Source: Agroathelia rolfsii (Eukaryota; Basidiomycota; Agaricomycetes; Amylocorticiales; Amylocorticiaceae). From it: a stretch of DNA of 64,000 nt. The position numbers and the translations under genes were made by a program. A model generated the notes under the pieces. The model was not told where the DNA came from. It saw only the letters and a program-made list of their open reading frames with translations, and did not search any database. The stretch covers positions 3,038,001 through 3,102,000 of the forward strand of contig JABRWF010000001.1 in assembly GCA_018343915.1 (NCBI GenBank). Reading direction: 5' to 3'. Shown here piece after piece: positions 1 to 11,023 of this stretch. The stretch's first letter is position 1. Each line of letters opens with the position of its first letter.

Positions 1-1716
1 GTTATAGAGCACTCCATCGCAGTTGAAGAAGACCCTGTGTTCACATTATCTTCTGTTACAGAGACGGTAACATCGCCACCCAAGACTCAGTCAGAGTCTG
101 TAACAGATTCCGAGCAACTAGAATCTGATTCTGCACCAGGAAGCGAACCAGGATTAGAATCAGAGCCCGAGCCATCGCTCGAAGAATCGGCATCTATCGC
201 TGGAACCCTTGTTGCAAGTGAGCTAAACGTTTGCACCCAAGACTTAACTGTGCGCGTTTCGCTACCAACGATCACATATCAGGTTGTAAACCCAGACATT
301 CTCTGTGGATCCCCTTCTTTCCAATCGTCGGCTAGTTGTCTAGTTTCCTCCAGCAGAAACTCGTTTGTGCCGGCCGATCCTTCTTGGCTTAGTCGAAACG
401 TTTCTCATTTCTCGTCTGCACCCTCGACTCTCACTACACCATTAAAAACAAATTTCATTGAGCCAACAACGCCCTCTTTATTATTAGCTGCAGACTCTCC
501 CCCACCTCTCCCGATCCCTCCTCGAATCGCACCGTCACCTACGATCTCGCTCCAGAACCCTTCGCCAGCATTATCCACAAGCTCAACTTTACTTGTAGAG
601 GAATTACCCCACGTGCGTTCTATACCCGATGCCGGATCTTAAAAAAAAACCTCATGGCTTTTTCCCTTTGTTTATCCCTTTAGACACTCTTTAACTACAA
701 TCCACCATCATCGACTGCGCGCGATTCCGTCCAGGTCCCCAGTTACTCCTATCCGGCTATCTTCACGCCCTCCTCTGAACCCTCGACCCACTACGGACCC
801 GATCTCATCCGATTTCCTGAGAGATTCCTGAGCCTTCTAGAGCTTCTCCGACAAGAGAACGAGTTATTTACAGCCTCCTACGCATACAACCACTTCAACC
901 GCAAGACTATCCTCAACACCTCATCCGACACCAGACAAAAGATGGACGTCTATGGGAAAACGATGGATACCGTCGACGCCGGTGGTGAAGTTGACTACGC
1001 TGATTGGCAGTTCTTCCGTGACCCTCCAGAGCGCCGCGAGCCAGTACGTCACATGCACATTCTCAAAATGGGTTATCTTTTTCCAAATCTGACCATGCAT
1101 TTCCCTTTCCCTTTCTCTCTTTGTCTGCGTCATTATTTGCCATCCGAATTACAGCCTTCCGCACCGCCAACTGCGCCTGTGGAATATGCACCTCTACCAG
1201 AGGTGATCGAACAAAACGAGCTATTTGACTTTGCGCTCAAGTCGGCTCCGAACGTATTGTATACCCGATTCAAGCAATATGGACAGGTGAGCTTCTTTCT
1301 CCGCATTGCGCCACTGTGAGCCACATCTCTAATCAATTTAAATAATTTTTATCACCGTTACGCCTATTTCCAGCTTGGCGTCCTAGGGTGGTGTGCCGAG
1401 TTCAGTGAACTCATCGACAGCATCAAACAGCTCGGCTTTGAAGGCAATATGTTTGTTACCACGCGCAAACAGGCCCTCAAGACGTGCGAGGAGATATTAC
1501 AGCTTGACCTTGACGTAAACATGCAGATCATCGTCATGTATCTCTCATCTCAAGTGGCACGTCTGCGACGCTTCCTCGATAGTGAAAGACAGTGGGACGA
1601 TTATCCGAGTGAGTAGCAGACATTCTTGTGTATCCTCAGAATATCGAGGGCTAATGGTTTTGAATCGTACAGTACCCCAATTCCCGATCGAGCCTGCTAT
1701 TCATAAATACCCTTAA
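1..1716 (+). CDS. Hypothetical protein, 3' part (5' end outside window)
   Basis: The frame is open from base 1, so the gene starts to the left. Inferred exons: 1-612, 684-1043, 1155-1286, 1374-1608, 1673-1716; introns have GT-AG ends and phases match. The first 200 residues seen are Ser/Pro/Glu-rich low complexity. The C-terminal half is conserved-looking and probably folded: a helix-like stretch around LLELLRQENELFTASYAYNH, then a block beginning LGVLGWCAEFSELIDSIKQL and ending in VARLRRFLDSERQWDDYP. The last exon adds a short Pro-rich tail and a TAA. I do not recognise the family. No signal peptide or membrane segment is visible in the part present. Existence of the gene is well supported by the consistent exon phases; the function is unknown. 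Confidence 0.6.
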
Positions 1717-2915
1717 CAGGCTCGTTGGGGGACTAGGTTTTCTCTTTTTCCTTTCTTCCTTCCTTTCATTTTTGTCTTGATGTACTTTTTCGGTTGTTTT
1801 CCCTATCTTTTCCCTTTTTCGTTTGCTCTCTCTGCTTCTCTTTTCTTTTTCTCTGCTGTAGTTTTTCCCTGTTCCACATGAACTGATCATTGTCCCCTCC
1901 ACTGATTTTGTATATATGTATACCACTTTTTTCGTTGATGTGCACCTTGTCACCCATCATCACCATCCACCGTTTCAATACAACCCCCCCCCCCATTCAT
2001 GTAGCAATTCCTTTCGTGAGCAAATGTAGTACGCATTAGCACTGTGTTTTTTTCCTTCACACTCTACCCACCTATTCGTACTTTCGCTTTCTGACATTTT
2101 TCCTTGCAATTTCATTTTTCTCACTTTCAAGAATTGTCATCATTACAATCATTACCGCTTCCACACCACGATGCACGCACAACATACACACACACACACA
2201 CACACACCATCCTCTAAACTGACCTCAAACTCCATCATAGCTACTTGCCCTCAATCCATACCATCATCGCCATCATTATCATCATCACTATCATCTATAT
2301 CCACATGTATATATGTATATATATACTACTATATATATATATCAGATATTTTGTTTTGTTTCTCCTTTAGATATATATATATATATATATTTACTGCCCA
2401 TACACAACGATCACATTGCGATGATGATTTCTCCAACAAGAACACGCGAAACAAGACAGGATGAGAAGGATGATCAACGATGATGCTGATTCTGATGTAT
2501 AGATGCTTGGTATTTCAGTGAGTAAAGGGAAAAAAAGAGAGATAATACTATATATATGATGAGTCCGTCGTTATTGTTATTGCATCATTACCAATAAAGA
2601 AAAAGCTAGTATGTGAATCGACTATTGCGTGCACGCCTTGCTTTCCTGAGCCCAGAAAAAGAAATTGAACAAAGACATCAGTTGGGATAGTGTTCGAATG
2701 GTTATGGTAAAAAGGTGAACAAAAAAAAAGGGGGTTAGGGGGAAGAAGAAAGAAAACAGCAAGGTTCTCTAAGGGTAAAGCCCACTGATGATGCTAAGAT
2801 GTACACAAGGATGAGCTAAGGAAATATTTCATCTGCCTCCTTGAAAAAAAAAAAGATCGAGGAATGCCGACTAGCGAGGAAAAAGAAAAGAAGGGAGGGG
2901 GATGTTGGTGGTTGT
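1717..2915. other. Intergenic region rich in simple repeats
   Basis: No gene is seen between two convergent gene ends. The first part is pyrimidine-rich, as in fungal 3' untranslated regions. It holds a CA dinucleotide run (about 2185-2208), a C tract near 1984, ATC-type trinucleotides near 2260-2300 and two TA runs (about 2312-2390). Open frames here follow the repeats and show no family resemblance. Confidence 0.6.
2312..2390. repeat. TA-rich microsatellite pair
   Basis: Two alternating TA tracts are separated by a short T-rich spacer; the second is about 20 bp of pure TA. Together with the CA run at about 2185-2208 they make a microsatellite cluster, likely length-variable between strains. 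Confidence 0.7.
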
Positions 2916-5900
2916 CTAATGCGCAGCAGCCAACCCAGCAAACTTGCGCCAATACTCGGCCGAGGCAGAATCCGAGCCGAACGCCGCCGTGTCATAATCG
3001 GCCTCGCGAGGCGGCTCTGGCAGTGGATTGTTCGACAGCAGTGGGATTGGTATCGGTGGCGGATGACGAGATCGGTGTTGGTGCTGTGAACCTGCACCGT
3101 TGATGACCTCAGAGGATGAAGGTGGGGAGGCGATGTAGACGCTTGGAGCATATTGCTGTTGTTGGCCATTGTTTGAAAAGGTCTGCTGGACAACATAGGA
3201 GGTGTGACCGCTGCCATACGCCTGCGACGACTGCCCTGCCGCCTGTTGTTGCTGAGAAGATGAGGAAGGGCCCGCCCCGTCCCCTTGTTGATGAGCAGCC
3301 GGTCCGCCTGCAGCCTGATACATACTCCTCCCCTTCCATAACCGGTCCATATCCCAGTTCTCACGCGCCCGGAAAGCGTTCAAGTCCGCGCTGGGCATCT
3401 CCGATGTCGGGCGTGTCGTGCTGCGTGCCGACGCACGACGGTGCACGTCCGCCGTTGATGAGGGCCCGCCAGGTATGGGCGCCGATTGTGGTGTTGGTAA
3501 CTGTGATTGCGGGCTGGCGACGGTGGCGACGGTAGAAGAACGCTTGCGGTGCCTTCGTTGTTCATCTAATAACGTAACAGAAAATAACATATAATTACGT
3601 CAGTACCTACTGTAAAGAGGGAGGAAAGTATTGAGGCTAATAGCACGCACCTGGGGATGGGATGTTAACCTCCATGCTCTGGGTGCGTGCTGAGCGATGC
3701 GCATGCGTAGATTCATCCTTGGAGGGTCTGTCGGCTGGCCGGGAACTAGACGATTTGCGTTGTCGAGACTGGCTCTTAATGCGCTTTTTCTCAGTGTCCG
3801 AGGTGATCTCTGCTGCTGCGGCGCGCGCCTTCTCCTTTTCCTTCTCTCTCTCCTTCTCCTTCTCTTCCTGCCGCCGCTTCTCACGTCTGCTCCCCGACTC
3901 CCGCTCGCGCTCCTTCTCACGATGCCGAGACGAAGACGGATCCTTAGCATGGGCATGTCCACCATCCGCATGTTGATGCTGCTGCTGCGAAATACTCCCA
4001 GCCGAATCCTCCCTCGACACATGCGTATGGTGCGAGCTCTCGCCCGCCTTGGCCGCCGATGCCGTTCCATCGCGAGGAGACGACGCCTTGGTGCTTCGCC
4101 TATGGACCGTCTGAATTGACTCAACCTCCCACTGCTCCCTGCCGACAATGAACCCGTTCCCGTTCACGCCACCGTTGACAGTCGCACCACCGCTGGCGGC
4201 GCTGTTGCGGTTACGGCCGTGGTGGGACGAGACCGGGTTCCCGGACGGACTGCGCACAAGCCGGTACGTCTCCGTCTCGCGCGAGGTGACACTCGCCGCG
4301 CTCGCGACGACAGGCGACTTGGCGCGTGCTGTCGAGGTGGATGTAGTGTGTTGCAGCGGTAAAGGTTGCTCGTCGCGGCTCTCACGATCCGGAGGATGGA
4401 TCTTCAGCGAGGGCTGCTTCTTCGTCGGTGAGGGCTCGCGCGAGTGGCTGCCACTGCCGGCACTACCGCTACCATTAGTCTTGGAGCGATGATGGTGGTG
4501 GTGGTTGGTGTGGCTATGGCTATGGGGTTGGTGAGAGGTGCTTTCCTTGGTGGTAGCGGCGGTAGGTTTGGTGGGCGACGTTTCGCGTGAGGATGCGCGC
4601 TTCGGCTGGGGAGGGCGAAGTACGAGGTCGTCTTTGGACGGTACAGCGGGTGGGGGAAGAGAGATGGCCGTCTTGGCCGGGGAAGGGGGTGTCACAGTGT
4701 TGACGTTGCCGCTGCTGCTATTGCTGCTACTGCCGTTCGATGGCATCGTGGGAACTGGTACGTCAGATTTGAGAGGAAGCTTCGTGTCTGTTGGTGCGGG
4801 CACGGGTGTGGGCGGATTGACGAGCATTGATACGCGGGAAATGCGCGGCTCGCGCTCGTGAAAGAAGGGTCGAGGCGGTGCACTCTCTAGCGAATCTGTA
4901 TAGGCGATCGCCGCCGGGGGTGGTACACGGGATGAAGAAGGTACAGGCATGGGCGGTGGGGAGAGAGGGAGCGTAGTGGTAGAAGGAATGTGGGGCATTG
5001 TCGCGGGAATAGAATATGGGCTCATCACGTCCAGCGCGGATTCAGATGGGATGGGTATTGGTGAGGGTTCAGACGATAAGGAGAGACGGTCAGATGAGGG
5101 ATTCGAGTCGACAGGAAGGGTGGGGGTAGCGGAGCGGGAAGATGAGGATTGAGCATGGGAGGGGGCGAATATGGGCGGAGGAGGTAGGAGTTCTGGCTCT
5201 GGAGAATGAGGAGGAGCAACAGGTGTAACCTCGACAGGCGTTTCCTCTGGGACGCTCCGCACGGGCGAAGACTCGCGCGAGCTGGGTGCATCAGGATTGG
5301 CAATGGTCAGCCTTCCTCGAGGGCCTGCAAGATCAATGGAGGTCGCAGAAACCTGATCATCAGCTCCAGTGGGGAAAGTCACAGGTGCTGGGACCGACGA
5401 CTCGTATTCAAACGATGAGGCTGGCACGCGCCCCGACTGATCCATGCTCTGCCTAAAGCTCATATTGCCTGACTGCATTCTCTCTGGAGAGCTGGTGCGA
5501 TTAATCGCAAACGACTGGCGCTCCTGATCAGTGGAATCGACATGGTGCCAATCGTCGTTTGCCGTCGTCGTTGGGTGAGTGTTGATAGAAGCAGAAGATG
5601 AAGATGACTTCTTCATCAAGCTGAACTTTCTAACTAAACGTCCGAGAACGCTCCCTCGCTTCTCTTTTTTCTCCGACCTGTTGGCAGACGCCCGGCTGAG
5701 GGAACGGAAGCCGCCCAGGTACGGGTGCTCGAGAGGCGTGGCCGGCGCCGAGGCGGACTTTGTGTGAAGTGAGTCGACACTTTGACTACCTGGAACTTTG
5801 CGACGCTTGCTGAGCTTGTGTGTGATGCTTGTTTCATGTGACTCGGTTCGTTGGATGTGAATAGCGGATGTCGACTGGGAAAGAGGAGAAGGAGCGGTGG

Positions 5901-6565
5901 GTTTACGCCGAGTAGTTGCCGTACTGGACATGCGAGACCTGGAGAAGCGCTGTAGGAAGGAAGGGCGATCAGCAACGGGACATATCAGGTCCGGTGAGTG
6001 AGAGAGTGAGTGAGAGGAAGACATCAATAAACGAGAATGGTAGCACATCACACATACATTGTTGTCGATAGAGATGGGGTTGGAAACCATACCAGGGTCA
6101 TATGGAGACTGGTGATGCCAGGGAGTCCCCCATGGGTCTGTACCGTCCATGAGATCGACATCATCGTGTGCTGTGTTGGAGTTCTTGCGTGTCCGTCGTG
6201 GCGTGCCGTCGACGAGTTTGGTCTGGGACGAGTTGGGTGTCGCTAGCGGAGCAGCAGCGGAATTTGGACGACTGCCAGCCTGGCTATCTTCATATCCAGC
6301 ATGATTCATGCGAGGGAAGGAGGGGGAGAAGACAGAAGCAGGACGAGCAGAGCGCTGTGACGGCGGTAGCAGGTGGTGGTTCTTGTACCATCGAGGGCCC
6401 TGAGGGTTGTAGATTGGATAGCGAAACCTGTACGAGTTTATGGGACTCCCAGGTGGGCCCACGGCAGTGTCCTTGCCAAACCACGCAGGCAGTTCGTTGA
6501 GCGGATCAGGGACGATGGAACGAGTGAGCTCAGTACGGTCTCTGTTGCGCTGCTGGTCGAGTTGC

Positions 6566-6597
<32 letters not shown>

Positions 6598-6723
6598 CTG
6601 TTCTGCCTCTTCCATCTCGCTCATTTCGCGAGGAGCGAGGGGCCTAGCGCCCGCTGGGGCAGAGACCTTCTTTGAGCTTTTGCGGGACCAGAGGAGTCTT
6701 GAGCGGGTGTCATTGCGTTCCAT
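2916..6723 (-). CDS. Large Ser/Pro/Gln-rich low-complexity protein (1204 aa)
   Basis: Inferred exons on the minus strand: 6058-6723, 3651-5949, 2916-3565 (1205 codons with stop). The ATG at 6723 (MERNDTRSRLL) is preferred because the longer frame upstream begins with TTG. Near residue 40 there is a polyglutamine run. A conserved-looking segment follows (LPAWFGKDTAVGPPGSPI, then a YRFRYPIYNPQGPRWYK motif). The rest is mainly disordered: Ser/Pro blocks, a His-rich patch, and a highly charged Arg/Lys/Glu stretch near the C terminus resembling a coiled coil or nuclear-localisation region. The first intron (5950-6057, 108 nt) has no in-frame stop, so retention would add 36 residues. A nuclear or cytoskeletal scaffold role is possible but only a guess; the family is not recognised. 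Confidence 0.65.
6561..6603 (-). repeat. CAG/CAA run encoding polyglutamine
   Basis: CTG/TTG triplets on the plus strand read as a Gln run of about 13 residues in the minus-strand protein. CAG and CAA codons are mixed, which tends to slow slippage. Gln-runs of this kind are common in fungal regulatory proteins. Confidence 0.85.
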
Positions 6724-7161
6724 CTGAGGTTGGAACGAGGAGGGGGAGATGCATGAGTCCGGTGCCAGCAACTCTTGCTTCCGCCACTCGGCCTTTCTTC
6801 TCCTCCTCCTCTTACTTGCAGAAAATATATTTTTTCATAGCAATATGTGGCATTAAAATAATAATAATAATAATAATAATTGTTGCTGCGTATTTTAATT
6901 ATTATCATTATTATTATTATTGCTGCGCATTTTACTCCTGTGTTGTTGCTATGCTGACCGAGCAACCATAACGGGTCACATAATATTATATTCTGAAATA
7001 AGCGTAGACATTGATGTTCGTAATAATAATTACTATTTACAATTGTGATATGAGAAAGTGAATTCGTGATGTGAAATTCGGATTCGAGCAAATAATTCAA
7101 CTGATGATGCATCGATGATGATCGGAAATTTGTTTGCTCAACAAGTTGCCTCCCACTTGCC
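6724..7161. promoter_or_regulatory. Divergent intergenic region, Ser-rich gene / ADE5,7
   Basis: This 438-bp region separates two outward-facing start codons, so it should carry both promoters. It contains an AAT repeat (about 6857-6880) followed by an ATT repeat (about 6896-6921), which are roughly complementary and could pair. The phrase TTGCTGCG plus a T-rich tail occurs after each arm. No clear TATA box is placed at either start. Confidence 0.5.
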
Positions 7162-10127
7162 ATGTCCCTCCGTGTCCTCATTCTCGGCTCTGGTGGTCGT
7201 GAGCACGCCCTCGCTTGGAGGATCGCACAGTCTCCATCTGTCGCCCATGTGTTCGTTCATCCCGGCAACGGTGGCACTCCTTCTGTCCCAAAGACATCCA
7301 ATGTCGATCTCCCCAGCTCAGCTGATTTCCCCTCTCTCGTCGACTTTGCTCTCAAAAACGATGTCGGACTCGTCGTACCCGGCCCTGAACAGCCCCTTGT
7401 GGATGGCGTAGAGACCTACTTCAGGAAAGGTCAAAACATGGCTGCAATCTAATCACCATCCATCATCATAATCAAATTATCTTGCATGCAGTTGGTATCC
7501 CTGTCTTTGGCCCAAGTGCCATCGCAGCACAGATGGAGGGCTCAAAAGCCTTTTCAAAGGCATTCATGGCACGCCATAACATCCCCACCGCCAAATTCCA
7601 AGTCTTCCAGGCCTCAGAATTCACCAAAGCCGAGGAATACATCAAAACATGTGGTCACAAAGTTGTCCTCAAGGCCAGCGGCCTCGCTGCCGGCAAGGGT
7701 GTCCTGATCCCCCAGACCACCGAAGAAGCGATCCAGGGCCTCAAGGACATCATGGTCTCCAACCTATTTGGACAGGCAGGTGCGAATTTGATTCTGTCAT
7801 GCATGCATCTGCTTGATTGCTGATCGTCCCGTCCCGTGCTCACACACCACACTGCAGGAGAGGAAGTCGTGATCGAAGAACTTCTCACAGGCCCTGAAAT
7901 ATCCGTCCTGGCCTTCTCTGATGGATACACTATCGTCCCTCTTCCCCCCGCTCAGGACCACAAGCGGATCGGCGATGGTGACACTGGCCCCAACACGGGC
8001 GGTATGGGCGCATATGCTCCCGCACCCGTGGCCACTCCCGCTGTCATGGATCAGATCATGCGAGAATCCCTCAGGCCAACCATCGATGGCATGAGAAAGG
8101 AGGGTGAGTCTTGTTAATATCTATTTCATGTTGATATACCTTCCTGATTAAATATGCGTCCAGGTTCCCCATTCGTTGGTCTCCTTTTCACAGGCTTCAT
8201 GCTGACCGAATCGGGCCCCAAAGTCCTGGAATACAACGTCCGCTTTGGCGATCCCGAGACAGAGGCCCTTATGCTTTTACTCCAAGAAGATGTCGATCTG
8301 GCCTCCATTCTCCTTGTCAGTTATCCTCAATCACGAAGCGCATATATTCACACAAGAAGTGTCTCTAACTTTCTTTATCACTATTTCTAGGCCTGTGCCA
8401 ACCGTTGCCTTGACTCCGTCAAAATTACCATCCGTCCCGGCTATGCCGTGTCTATCGTTCTCGCCTCGGCTGGCTACCCAAGCTCATACGCTAAAGGGAA
8501 GAAGATCCAAGTCGGCACGGTTCCATCCAGTAATGCATCGTTCACCATTTCATTGTTCCCATTCATTTCCCCCCTAATCAACATCCTAACGTCACGTAGA
8601 TGTCGTCGTCTTCCATGCGGGAACCTCTTCTACATCGAGCGGAGAGATTATCACCTCTGGCGGACGCGTCATTGCCGTTTGCGCGTACGCCGAGACGTTG
8701 CGGGCCGCCGTTGACGCCGCATATGCGGGCATCGAAGAAATTTCATTCGAAGGCAAAACGTTCAGACGTGATATCGCACATCGGTGAGTTGCTTTCCAAT
8801 CTCCTATTTTACTGACTACAATTGATCACACATGTCCACTTCATTTCATTGTAGAGCACTGAAGCCCTCGACAGAATCAAAAGAACAAGAAGGCCTCACA
8901 TATGCCCAAGCCGGCGTCTCCGTCGACGCTGGCAACTCGCTCGTCGAGACCATCAAGCCCTATGTGCGTGCGACGCGGCGCGTGGGGGCCGATGGTGAGA
9001 TCGGCGGCTTCGGCGGAGTGTTCGATCTCAAGGCGACAGGATTCAGGGACCCCGTGCTTGTCAGCGGCACCGATGGTGTGGGCACGAAGCTCAAGATCGC
9101 GATTGACACTGGGATTCACGAGTTTGTAGGTCGGTATCTGTCTCAGGGGTTATCGATTGGCTGGATGTGCTGGTTACTTATGAAATATGGGTATAATTAG
9201 GCATTGATCTGGTGGCCATGTCCGTAAACGACCTGCTCGTGCAAGGTGCCGAGCCACTGTACTTTCTCGACTACTACGGCTGCTCCAAGCTCGAGGTGCC
9301 CGTCGCGGCCGAAGTTATCAAGGGCATCGCCGAAGGTTGCAAGCAAGCCGGATGTGCCCTTATTGGCGGGGAGACAGCTGAGATGCCTGGGATGTATGCG
9401 CCTGGTAAGTTGACTAACATTCGTATTATAGCAAGAAACAAAGTCGAATTAAAAAAAAAAAACCCCATGATTAATAGGCGACTACGACCTCGCTGGTTTC
9501 GCAGTTGGCGCCGTCGAGCGCAACTTACTCCTACCCCAAACATCAGCCATCGCACCGGGCGACATCCTACTCGGCCTCACCTCTTCCGGCCTGCACTCGA
9601 ACGGCTTCTCACTCGTGCGCAGCATCCTCGCGCGCGCAGGCATCACGGACTACACTGCACCCGCACCCTGGGACGAAGCAGGGACGACAAGCGTCGGCCG
9701 TGCACTCGTAGAGCCTACGCGAATCTACGTGCGCCAAATCCTCCCGCTCACGCGTGCCGCCGCTGACGTCGATGGCGGAAACGGTGGTAAAAGCCTCATC
9801 AAGGCCATGTCGCACATCACCGGCGGCGGCTTCACGGAAAACATCCCACGTGTACTCCCGGCCCATCTCGGCTGTTTCGTCGATGCCGGCGCCTGGCCGC
9901 GCCCGAGTGTGTTCGGGTGGCTCCAGCGCCAGGGGGGCGTCGCGCCGCTCGAGATGGCGCGCACGTTCAATAACGGGATCGGCATGGTGCTCGTCGTGGG
10001 CTCAAAGGATGTCGAGCGTACGGTGAGTGCACTCAGGGAGGCTGAAGGTGGTGCAGAGGTGTATACAATCGGTGCGGTTACGGACGTACCCGGTGTGGAG
10101 ATGCGTGGATTGGAGGCATGGTCTTAG
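7162..10127 (+). CDS. ADE5,7: Bifunctional phosphoribosylamine-glycine ligase / AIR synthase (GARS-AIRS)
   Basis: Catalyses two steps of de novo purine synthesis in the cytosol: ligation of phosphoribosylamine with glycine to GAR (ATP), and closure of FGAM to AIR (ATP). Nine exons: 7162-7429, 7492-7779, 7858-8103, 8164-8315, 8391-8529, 8600-8783, 8855-9129, 9201-9404, 9478-10127, giving 801 aa, the usual size of the fungal fusion. GARS part (about 1-440): [11 protein letters not shown] and HPGNGGT at the N terminus, the ATP-grasp [25 protein letters not shown], and the metal/ATP site [18 protein letters not shown] part (about 450-801): [31 protein letters not shown] and the late [10 protein letters not shown]. 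No GAR formyltransferase domain follows, as expected in fungi where that enzyme is separate. All introns are GT-AG and short (62-78 nt). Identification is very secure. Confidence 0.97.
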
Positions 10128-11023
10128 ACCTCGGGATTTCTTTTATTATATATAGATATTATTATGTGAAGCAGATAGGATGTTGTTTCAAAATTAAAAT
10201 GGCGAGGACGCCAATTCACACATGCACATGCGTACACGCGAAGTATAGCACATAAAATAGGGTAGTCACATGGAGAAGGGGAGAGTGTGTGATGTGGTAT
10301 TGCTTCATACAGCTGACTAGTAGGACAACAAAAGGAAAGGATAGAGTGATATATAGACAGAAGACAGACAGAAACAGAGAGGCAGCGAGATAAAAGAGGG
10401 AAAGAAAATAGGCATGTGTGTGTAGATGTGGAGCGATAGAAAAGAATATGACATATGGAGTATGATCGGATACCAAACAGAAGATAAAGAGGGGGAGGGA
10501 GGGAATGCAACGATGAGGACGGAAAAAACGCCAGGGGTTGTTATGTGTTGTATATGTATTGATGTGAGCGCACAATGCAAATGTCGTTCGAGTTCATTAA
10601 GGGAAAAGAGAACAGATATACCAGGCGACCACAGGCGAGTATAAGGTCATGGATGGTGCGGACCAAGGAAAAGAGAAAGAGAAAGAATAGAATAGTACCT
10701 CTAGAGCAAGTCGAATGGGAATGGTGATTTTCGAGATAAACGAAAAGAAGTCGCCAGCCGAAGAGAAAAAAGCCGATAATTGTTTATGTTATGACAGTAA
10801 TACCGAACATAAGAGAAAGAGGACTAGAATAAAAAAAAGAAAAGAACAGACTAGGGAGAAAAAGAAACAGATAGGATATGAAAGGCGCAACCAAAGAAAA
10901 ACTGTGACGCTGTGGTCAAAGCGGGTAGAAGAAGAAAAAAAAAGGCAGGTGATATCTCCTGAGCCATCGAGCATATTGCAATGGCCTACGGACACGAATG
11001 GTGATCATCCCGGAAGGAGCCTT
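10128..11023. other. Convergent intergenic region
   Basis: Lies between the 3' ends of ADE5,7 and the ankyrin-CCCH gene. It is purine-rich on the plus strand, with scattered CA and GA motifs, and should hold both 3' untranslated regions. No gene or RNA is recognised. Confidence 0.5.

Noticed and set aside
3662..5418. Several long plus-strand frames opposite the Ser-rich gene
   Set aside because: They are antisense shadows of a long GC-rich coding exon and show no family features.
10216..10580. Minus-strand frames of 87-128 codons in the 3' region of ADE5,7
   Set aside because: They are translations of purine-rich repeats in an untranslated region.
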